Shown: positions 52,201-61,500 of the stretch, in pieces | Layout: the number at the start of each line of letters is the position of its first letter | Position numbering within the stretch: position 1 is the first letter of the stretch | Source: Paraspadella gotoi | Lineage: Eukaryota; Chaetognatha | DNA length: 64,000 nucleotides | Assembly: GCA_051294375.1 (NCBI GenBank) | Contig: CM119267.1 | Coordinates: forward strand, 20,337,476 to 20,401,475 | Reading direction: 5' to 3' | Position numbers and translations under genes: made by a program | The notes under the pieces: generated by a model | Database searches by the model: none | The model's input: the letters and a program-made list of their open reading frames with translations, nothing else | Told to the model about the DNA's origin: nothing

Positions 52201-54089
52201 TTTGGGGTTATTTTTTCCATTTGCTGGGGCGTGGGTTCCCCTGCAAAACAATTTTATTTAAAACAAGTTTGACCAAACAATGCCGGATCTGCTCACGGTC
52301 ATTAATTAATTTATGAAATTGGTACAACCAATATAAAAATTATCCATTCATTTAATAAATAAGCTATCTTGCCCCTGACTTTGGACAGGCTTTGGTGGTT
52401 TAAGGCCTCCATCACTCTTACAAGATAATGACATAGCAGGTCCCTGCAAGCTTTCAATCAAGACTCTAAAAGACTATAAAATATTTAATTTATTTAGAGT
52501 AATTAATCAGTCTCTGTCTCTTCCTCTTTCTCACTCTACCATCCTCTTTTCTCCCCGCAATTCTAATTAATCAATTAATTAATAATTAACTAAATAATTT
52601 TTTATTATTTAATTAATTAGTAGTTGCAGTCTATATAAAATAAAAGCATAATCAAATAATGAATTTGAATTGATACATTTTCATTTTGGATTTGAATATT
52701 AGATCTATTTCTCGATTATGTACTTAATTATAGTCTTTAGCAATACTGGTGATTAATCGTAATCATAGTAATATTTTAATTGATTAATTAATGATTATAA
52801 TTTAGTATTTTATTGCTTAGAGATTGACTTGCTCTTTATTTGTTCAAAAGTTTAACCATTAATCAGCTTTGGTTTTCGTGACGCACTCGTGTTAGAGTCC
52901 ATTTCTCCTTATCAGAGCTCAATCAGCATAAGGTTAACATCCTAAACAGTTAATCACTAATAGTGCTAAATTCTGTTCAATAAGATTTAAGCACAAGATA
53001 ATAGTGTTTAATTATGATTCCATTTCTCTACTTCAGGAATCAGCTATCTAGCCAGTCTTACAGATTACATAGATTACATAGCGAGCATTCTTCACCGATG
53101 CAAGGTCAAGTCAAGATTGACAAGTAAGATACAACTGAAATGCGCATTTTATAGATAAGCCGTTTCTACTGAACCTTTTAGCACTTAAGAATATACTTCT
53201 CTTATCTCAGGCAATTTATCCTCCAATAATCGCGGGGGACGGATGGACGGACGGACATTTTTTTTTGTTGCATAATTTATCATAATTTGATGTTTTGAGA
53301 TAATGTAAGTGATTTAAAGAATAGATTTAGGGGGTGGACCGACAAAGTAAATAAAAAAAAAAAAAAACTGATACGGGAACCTTGACTCCGAATATCCGAC
53401 CAACCTAATAATTCGACGGCTTTGGTCAAACCCTTAATGATGTTGCATTCCTCCTGGTTTTTATTCCGGCTTGGAGCGCCAGAGCGTCCCAGGCCGTTCA
53501 TGAGTGACGTCACGTTCTTGGCGAAAAAAAAGTGAGATCATGGTGAGAAATTTAACGTAAGAGGTCAAGCTGAGCATTGTATCAACCTGATGACCGTGCA
53601 ACCAGGAGTTGAGAACGGTTGCCTCGTTGTCGCTCACCACCAAGCGGATCTCGTGATCCACGCCGAAAATATCATATACGATTCGCGCGTATTCTGAGAC
53701 AAAATTGTTTGTAAAAAATATGATTAAAATATTTCTTTAATCTTAAAAGCACAGACCTTCCAAGGCTGCACACAGTCCACACTTTACCGATAATAGACTC
53801 GACGCTGGACGTCCAGAGGGACTTGTTGATTGGAGCCAAAGGGATGAAGCCGGCAGAAGCTCGTCCCCCGCGAGAGATAATGTCGTAATCTATGGGCTGT
53901 TGCGTCGGGAAGAAACGGGTGGTTAAGGGATAAGCAAACTAATATTATATCTTTCGCCCCGAGTCTTTATACTTGTCTGGAAGAGGCTCCAAAAGCTGGG
54001 GAGTGATCGATTACGAAAACCGTCTTGTGGGAAAGGGGAAAGTAGGACATGGGATCGTTGGGATTCGGGAGTTTGGTGAACAACGGCAT
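49253..54089 (-). CDS. INTS13: Integrator complex subunit 13 / Asunder
   Basis: Nineteen exons (first 53973-54089, last 49253-49437) total 2343 nt, or 780 residues (human 706). INTS13 belongs to the Integrator accessory module with INTS10/14, and acts in snRNA 3' processing and enhancer transcription. In flies Asunder also localises dynein. Conserved blocks in order: [10 protein letters not shown] near the N terminus, [144 protein letters not shown] and the C-terminal [20 protein letters not shown]. The N-terminal VWA-like and beta-barrel regions are intact. Extra length is a Ser/Pro/Gly linker before the C-terminal motif. One intron (52241-53404) is long and repeat-filled. Confidence 0.96.
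52312..52345. repeat. Dispersed repeat sharing a palindromic core with 35960-36000
   Basis: GAAATTGGTACAACCAATAT is shared in inverse orientation with the stretch at about 35972-35994. The core ATTGGT-ACA-ACCAAT is a near-perfect palindrome. It lies in the long INTS13 intron. Confidence 0.55.
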
Positions 54090-54439
54090 CGTTGAATAGG
54101 AAATGTCTACAATGTCTACAAATAGGAAATGAGAAATTTAGGCGGGACAATCACGATGTAGTTGTCTTCGCATCATTGTTCGTTCAACCATTACGCATTC
54201 GTTATTGTTTGGTTCACAGTCAATCGAACGAAGTTCATCTTCAATGTTTCGAGAGATTCACGAATCACAATCGCGCTCTGGAAAACTAAGAAATTCGGCG
54301 AAGCGAATATAACAAATGCGGCGACGAAAAATTCGCCTAGTGAATAACTAAAAACCTAAATTGAAACCTAAAATAACATCGCAGTCCACAATTGCTAGTC
54401 TACAATTTCGGTAGCCCATTCGACTCCCAGCGACTCTCG

Positions 54440-57012
54440 TCAATCGCTCTTTTTACACCGCGCCTCCACCTCCACCTCCTCCTCCTCTCCCGCGTCCTCG
54501 TAGGCGAGAAGCAAGAAAGCCGCTTTGAAGATGAGGAAGTGGCCGCAGGAATAGACGGCGATTAAGTAAGGGAAAAGATCGGGGTATCGTTCCGGCGGAG
54601 TCCGTCCTGAATCGACGAAAAAACTCTTTAGTTTAATCACAGTATTTGTTCGCATCCAAGTCCATATCCTACCTAAATGCAATCCGCAAAGGACCGTCAT
54701 TCCAATTGTGGAGGCCGTCATCGTCAGGGAGACTGTCGTCCGCGGCACAGAGAGCGACTTGACGAGAGGGACGTCCGAGGGGGATTTTCGATCGCGCATC
54801 ATCGCGTGGAAGAGGACGAGGAATAAAACGGAGAGAGAGATAGAGGAGAAGAGAAGGCCGTCTTTGTGAAGGAGGGGGAACATGCTGCCTGTAGGTAAAA
54901 GCATTAGGATGGTAGGCAAATGAATAAAAAAGGGAAAAAAAAGACTTGGGATTTGAAAATTACCCGTGGCTATGGTCAAGAACCATCCGCAAAGCAACGG
55001 ATGATGGAGGAAGAGAAGGGAAGCTGGCGCCGTCGCCAACAATATACTTTTTTCGTGAACGTGATAAGAGAAAAGGAAGAAAGAGAGAGAAACGGAAACT
55101 AGAATGCGGACGAGATTAAGGCGAGAAGGCAACCTGGACAAAAAAAACAAATAAAATTAAAATCGAAAATTATCGATTTAATTATAAAATTGTAATTATA
55201 AACAGAGCAATTTTTAATCATTAGCTCACCGCCAAATAAGGAAAGAGTCAGGCACGATCGAAGCCAAAGTGGTCACAAGGCAGAGACGCACTACGGGCGC
55301 CTGATCGGCAACGTCGCGCAGGCGAAGCAGCGGCTGCAGGCTGCACCACACGTTGGCCACTTTGTCCTCGAATATGCCGCGGTCGAAGGGAAACACGCGG
55401 CAAAGGATGCCGAGCAGCTAGTGGGTGAGGAACCCATGAAAAGTCAATAGACCACGCAACAAGACTTGACACTAGTCGTCACTTACCCCTTTTAGATCGG
55501 TTTTTAAAAGGAAAGGAGCCCAACAGGCAGCAAAGGTGACGAGAACGACCAAGCTCAACTTGATCAGCATGGAAACTTTGCGTAAAAAGTCTGGCTGGCG
55601 AGAGCAGAGCTGTCGGAGAGAGAACGTGTTGGCTTTATCCTGAATTCGTAATGATATACGTAATCAATGTTGAACGCGATTTACCTTCAGCAAATACAGG
55701 AAGAAAGGCAACGCGTGATACAGTTCCATTTGCTTGTAGTTGAGCGAGAAACAAAAGAGCATCGAGGCGACGAACGGACGATCCACGAAGACGGCGAAAA
55801 TCGCCCAGAGTGTCAACCCAAGACTGAAGCAGTTGTACTAAAGGAAGGGAGAGAATTTCAGAGACATTTTATGAGAGGAGGAAGAATTTGTTTATCTCCT
55901 TCTGATCTCAGCAACTAACTTGGAAATGGCCGTGATCGACAAGGACGAGACCGGGGTTAAGAAGCGCCAGCGCAGCTGGCAAATACTCCGCGTAAGGTTC
56001 GGTGGTTTTCCATGGGACGCGTGGACTGGGAATTAATGGAGAGATTCGACAATTGATAGGAGCTCCAGGCATCGAGGTCGCTTGAAGACACTCACCGAAA
56101 TCGAGCATAAAATAGAAGAACGACCGGAAGATACAGGAGGAGATCGACGAACATCACCGTCGAACGCATGAAGAGTTTGTGACTCGGATCTTCCAAACCG
56201 CGAGAAGCGTGTAGGACGTTCCACGAGCTGCTCGACCAACGATCGGATTTAACGATGGTTAGGACTGAGGAGCAACTCCATAACTTGGTATATGTACTTA
56301 TTTGCATATTGCAATACGACTCCGAGTTTGAATGTTTAACGATATTTGTTATAACGTTTTAAAAAAAAAATTTTTCGACTAAACTACACTACAATCACTT
56401 AAGGAATAATACGACCAATGTCTCTAGCTTTGATATTTTATCAATGCCGTTTGACAGACGCGTGGAAACGCACACCTATTAATAAAACCGGCGACGACGC
56501 CGTTGACGAGACTGTGATAAGCGGTGAGCGGTGGATAATCCAGGCCCCAGTAAAGAAGGTCGTTGTCGGAGGAGTTTGCGTACCAGGCGGGAAGCGGGAG
56601 GTTGACCGTGATCTCCATCCAGTGACGCTGAGCCTCGAAATCGCCGAACATCGGAGGTTTTCTGGAGAAACGGAAGTCGGGATCATCTCAGCTCGGCCGA
56701 TGGCTGGTCGACATTCGGTGACGTTTCGAGCTAGCTTTTTTTTTTCAGAAATGGCTGTTTTCAATGTTATTAATTTTTTATAACGTCAATAATTTGATTA
56801 TTTTATACGATCACCGAAAAATCTGACTGCGAAATTTTTTTTTTCTTCCCTTAAATTTAGTGATCTGCTTTCCGCGCACAGCAGAGAATTACTGACTTGT
56901 ATCCCGAGTAGGGGTTGAGAGAGACGGCCCATCTGACGACAAGGCTGACGATCAAAAGCGCGCCGTTCCAAGACCAGCTTGATTGCGCTGAGGACGGAGT
57001 TTCCGACTTCAT
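54440..57012 (-). CDS. ALG6: Dolichyl-P-Glc:Man9GlcNAc2-PP-dolichol glucosyltransferase (ALG6)
   Basis: Ten exons: 56897-57012, 56476-56661, 56095-56226, 55919-56024, about 55685-55837, about 55487-55639, about 55230-55417, 54964-55133, 54673-54888 and 54440-54606. They encode about 528 residues (human 507). ALG6 adds the first glucose to the lipid-linked oligosaccharide in the ER lumen. It is a polytopic membrane protein. Hallmarks: [15 protein letters not shown] with the catalytic Asp loop, [90 protein letters not shown]. The region before HASRGLED has two possible splice acceptors a few nt apart (near 56227). The acidic C-terminal tail [13 protein letters not shown] is unlike vertebrate ALG6. 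Confidence 0.95.
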
Positions 57013-58573
57013 CTTTCAACTCACTTGCGACTCAAAGCAAATCGGTTACGTATCAGTTCCGAGAAACATCTTATACCGTTCCTGCACTTCTGCACTCAAG
57101 TCACGGATAAGTTTCGGTTTACTTTTCGCGAGTCTTTAAGCATATCTGTACAATTACACCAAGGAATAAAACAAAATCGTGAAAACTAGATTCGTTGATA
57201 GAAAAATTAATGTACATTCGAAATAGGAAAGTGACAGCAGGAGCGGAGGCGAGATTTTCGCGACAAATAAAGAAAATCGTTAAAAAAAAAAACTGGAGCG
57301 ACAATCCGACTGACTTATTTCGATCATTTATGCGTGACCCACGCCCCGATTTTCTTGACACTGCTTGCGCGGAAGCTGCTTGAACTTTCAAACAACGTGG
57401 CAAGTGCTCGAAACGAGGAAATTAATGAACTTAAGCTTTTTTATTCTTGGTCTTCTTTTTCCCTATGGAACTCATGCCCGCGGGAGACGTTCTAATTTAG
57501 TATGGGCCATGTTTTGATTACAATTAACGAGAATGAAACTGACCGAGGATCTAGAACAACTGAGCAAAAGCGTCGAGGACGAGCGGTTGGAGAGCGATTG
57601 GTTCATCTTCGGCATGGATTTATAATTGAACAAACCCAGCGATCGCTATCTTCGCTACAAACTCGAATCTGCGGGAAAATGAATCAGAAGCATAACGGCG
57701 GCGGGAACGCGCTTTTTAACTTCTGAAAAACATGTAACTCTTTTACCGAGTTGAAACAGATCTTCGGACTAAAAATGAAAAAAAAAACTAGAATGAGGTC
57801 AAAAAACTAGTATATTTCTAAAAATGCATCGTGAATGAATACAGAAGGAATGTAAATCGTCGAGATTTTGCAACATTCAAAAAAAGTTTAAAAAAAAAAT
57901 AACGCGCGAAAAAAAAACCTCTCGTGACACTATATGTATTGCTCCAGTATAATTTAAAACTGCGATCAATCGATTCATCATTAACGATTCAGAAAACGGG
58001 TGAGGGAAAGGGGGAGAGACAGAATCGGGATGGGAGAAAGTGGGGCAGCAGAGACAGTCCCTTTTCCACGGAGGCAACATCGTTTCCAAGTCGATATTAA
58101 CTCTCGAAACGTTTTCGTCGAAAGCGTCCGGAGCCAAGGTATAAAAAAAACAAAAAAAACAAAAACTGTTTCACATTTTTATATCGAGTACGATATCTTC
58201 TGGAATATATACACAAAGATACGGCATTCGAGATGAAGAAGTAAGGTGAAAAATCCGTAACTCAAAAATGAAGGTCGAGTGAAAAAAAAAATTTTCCCTC
58301 TCGACGAAAGAGAGGATCGACACTGCGCATTTAACGTCGATCGTGACAACTGGTTTGAGAGAAATACAAAAACTTTCTACAACGATCATCATCATCATCA
58401 CTAGCACCAACAAACACAAAAAGTATTCTTCCTAACAAAAAAAAGACAAAGTACGTCTGCGTTTCCCCCCTACTTCATCCTCTCCCCCCTTTTTTGTGGC
58501 CGCTTTCAAAGTGCGTGAATGCGCTGGGGAATCGCGCTGGATGTGTAGACGGGGGATGGAGAAGGTCGCCCGT
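57013..58573. other. Intergenic region with unresolved coding-like patches
   Basis: Between 57420 and 57725 the minus strand holds short open patches in different frames. One reads PIALQPLVLDAFAQLF before a stop, another ends SSIGKKKTKNKKA before a stop. Donor- and acceptor-like sites lie between them. They may be remnants or 3' exons of a small gene, but no consistent model was found. Downstream of the hnRNP-U stop (58574 to about 57900) the sequence is AT-rich, as expected for a 3' UTR. Confidence 0.35.
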
Positions 58574-61500
58574 TCACTTCTTGCCCATGGCAGCCTGCTG
58601 GGCGTAGTACTGTTGCCACTGCTGGGCCCAGAGTCTCTGCTGCGGCGTCCAATTGGCGGGGAACTGAGCTGAGCCGGAGCCGGGGGCGGTGGCGCTTCCA
58701 CCGCTACTGCTGCTGCCACTAGTGGCGCCGCTACCGCCGCTTCCACCGCCTGAGTATCCCGCCTGAGAACCAGTCTGATAGGAGGAGCCTTGATTTTGAC
58801 TGAATCCATAACCGTAACCGCTCGCTTGTTGTTGCTGTTGCGGATATTGCTGCTGATATTGGTGGTACTGTTGAAACTGGTTCTGCTGATGATGTTGCTG
58901 TTGGTATCCGTGGTACTGATTGTACTGCTGTTGTTGGTGCTGATAGTTTCCGCTTTGCGATCCGTAGCTGCCGCTTTGGTTGTAGCTGTTGTTTCCGCGG
59001 TTGTAGGATTGCTGGTGATGCTGCTGTTGTTGTTGGTACTGCGGATTATAAGAGTTGCGATCGTCGCGTCGCGGAAATTTGTTATCGTAGCCTCGAGGTC
59101 CGGAGCCGAAGCGAGGAGAGTTGTTGGAGGCGGGGGATCCGAAACGATCGTTGCGGTTGTAGTTGTCTGACACGGATGGAGACATTGCGTCAAAAGACAA
59201 AAAAGGAGAGAAAACGAAGAGCACAGATGATTACTTACTTCGATCGTTTCTATCGTTGAAGCCGCGCTGGCCGCCGCGGAATCCACCGTCTCTTCTGTCT
59301 CGGTTGTTGTAGTCTCGGTTGTTGTAGTCGCGATTATTGTAGTCGCGATTATTGTAGTCTCGGTTGTTGTAGTCACGATTATTGTAGTCCCGATTATTGT
59401 AATCACGACCGTCGCGGTTGTTGTCGTAACGGTTACGGTTCCAACCGCCGCGGTCGTCGCGGAATCGGCTTTGACCTGGCGAGCGGAGAAGAGAGGGGAG
59501 AGGAAAAAAAAGAGATAATGTGGCAAGTTATGCTGCGAGGACGAAACGGATATCGGATAAGACTCAAACTCGGACTGACCCATGTTGGTCTGGCGGAATT
59601 CCCTGGCGGCCTTCAATCCCTCGTCCTTGTATTTGGCGATGAGGAGGTCGCGCTCCTCCTTGTCCTCCAAGCCAATGACGACGAGCTCGTCGAAAACCGA
59701 GTCTTTTTCTCCCGGCGTGGGCACGTCGAAATTCGATTTGATCTCGTTGAGGAGATGCGTGGGGATGTGAAGATCTGTGGAGCATGACGAGGGAGGGGAG
59801 AGTAAATAGACAGACACTTGACAGACAGACAATAGACAGACAGGAGACTTTTTGTCATACTTTTTTCGCTAAGAGTCTTGAGTCTCTCCTGATATTCTTC
59901 GTCTTTGAGCATGAGCAACACCGCTTTTCGTTTGAACCCTTGGAAGGCGTTCATTTTTCGTCTGCCAGGAAAAAAAGATCGAACAAACGTCATTGAATAA
60001 AAAAGAAGGCAGAGTTGCCACACTTATTGATCAAAGGATCAAACGAACCTCTGCGTAGCGTCGTTTGTGCACGACTTGACGTCGAGAATGAAGTTTCGTC
60101 TCTTCGCCGGAGCCAAGTCGAACATCTTAAGCAGGCATTTGTTGGCCTTATCCATGAAGGTTTCTCGCCAATCGTTGCGGTCATTGTAGCGGTCTCGCTG
60201 GCGTTGTTGATCTTTTCAATTAAGGAGTGAAAAAGAGCGATGAGTAAGATAAAGAAGCAACAACGATCTTCCCCTTTCTCTTTTACAAAAAAAGCTCCAC
60301 CACGTTCAACCTCGATTGATAGTGTAGTCTCTCGGGTTTCTGGCTTCTCCTTCGACGGTCATCTTCTGGATCATGGCGTTCATCGAGAGGACGTTGAAGT
60401 GCAAGTCGCGTCCTTCGCCTTTTAAATGATTCTCGACCCAGGTCGTCTTACCTGTTAAAGAAAAAGCATGCATGTGAAAAAGATAAAATATAGAACCCCC
60501 AGATCAGCATTTTACAATTTTAAATGCCTCAATTTCTCCCAGCCACCTACCGACGAAAGGAAGACCCATCACCATGAGGACGGTGCACTCAGAACGTAAG
60601 GCGGGACACGTCGGAGCGCGAACTCTGTTACCGAAAAGGGAAAAAAAAAATCACCAATATATAAAATCGCCGATTTAGCACCATGCATTTTTTTTAAGGT
60701 CTGAAATTTTAACCTGGACTCTTCGGGGATGTTGTGAATGAATTGGAAGTTTTCGGGGAGCGAAAACGCGGCCTCCTTCTGGCCGAAATTCACTTCGACC
60801 ACCACGTTTTTCAAGAGGATGTGCGGAAAAACGGCGGCGTTCTCTGTCGAGGGAAGAGTTCCGTTGTTGAAAATAGCAACAGCAACGGGGTACGTTGAAA
60901 CTTACCCGGAAAGGCGCAGGCTTTGGGGGGTTTACGGACGACGGGCTTGGGCTTCTCGGGTACATGAGGTTTCTGAGAAAAAAAATTGATTAGATTTATT
61001 AAGGGTCGACTTTTGAATAGAATACTACACTATTATTAAAATCAAAATTTTAATACTTACCCACACATCTTGCTGAGCCAAAAACTGCAGGGTGCTTTTA
61101 ATGGAGCCTCCCAGCGTCGTGATCTGTTTCGGCTCCTCCTCCTCGGCCGCCGAAGATTCCGACTCCTTTTTCTCATCCTCTTTTTCCTTAGTCGCTGCTT
61201 CTCCTTTTTCTTCTTCCTTTGTTTCTCCTTCCATCTTTTTTTCTTCTTCTCTCTCGATCTCTCCTTCCACCTTTTTCTCTCCATCTTCAACACTTTCAGC
61301 CACATCCTTTCTCTCCTCTTTCTCCTCCTCATTCCCTTCTTTTTCCTTTTTCTCCTCCTCTTCCGTTTTGGTCTCCTCCTTTTTCTCTTCTTCTCCGGTT
61401 TCGTCGTCGACAGTTTTTTCTTTTCTTTCCTCCGGTTCTCCCGCTTCCTCCATCTTTTCGCAAGCTTCATCCGACTCGGCGGTCTTGCTGGTCTCCGCAT

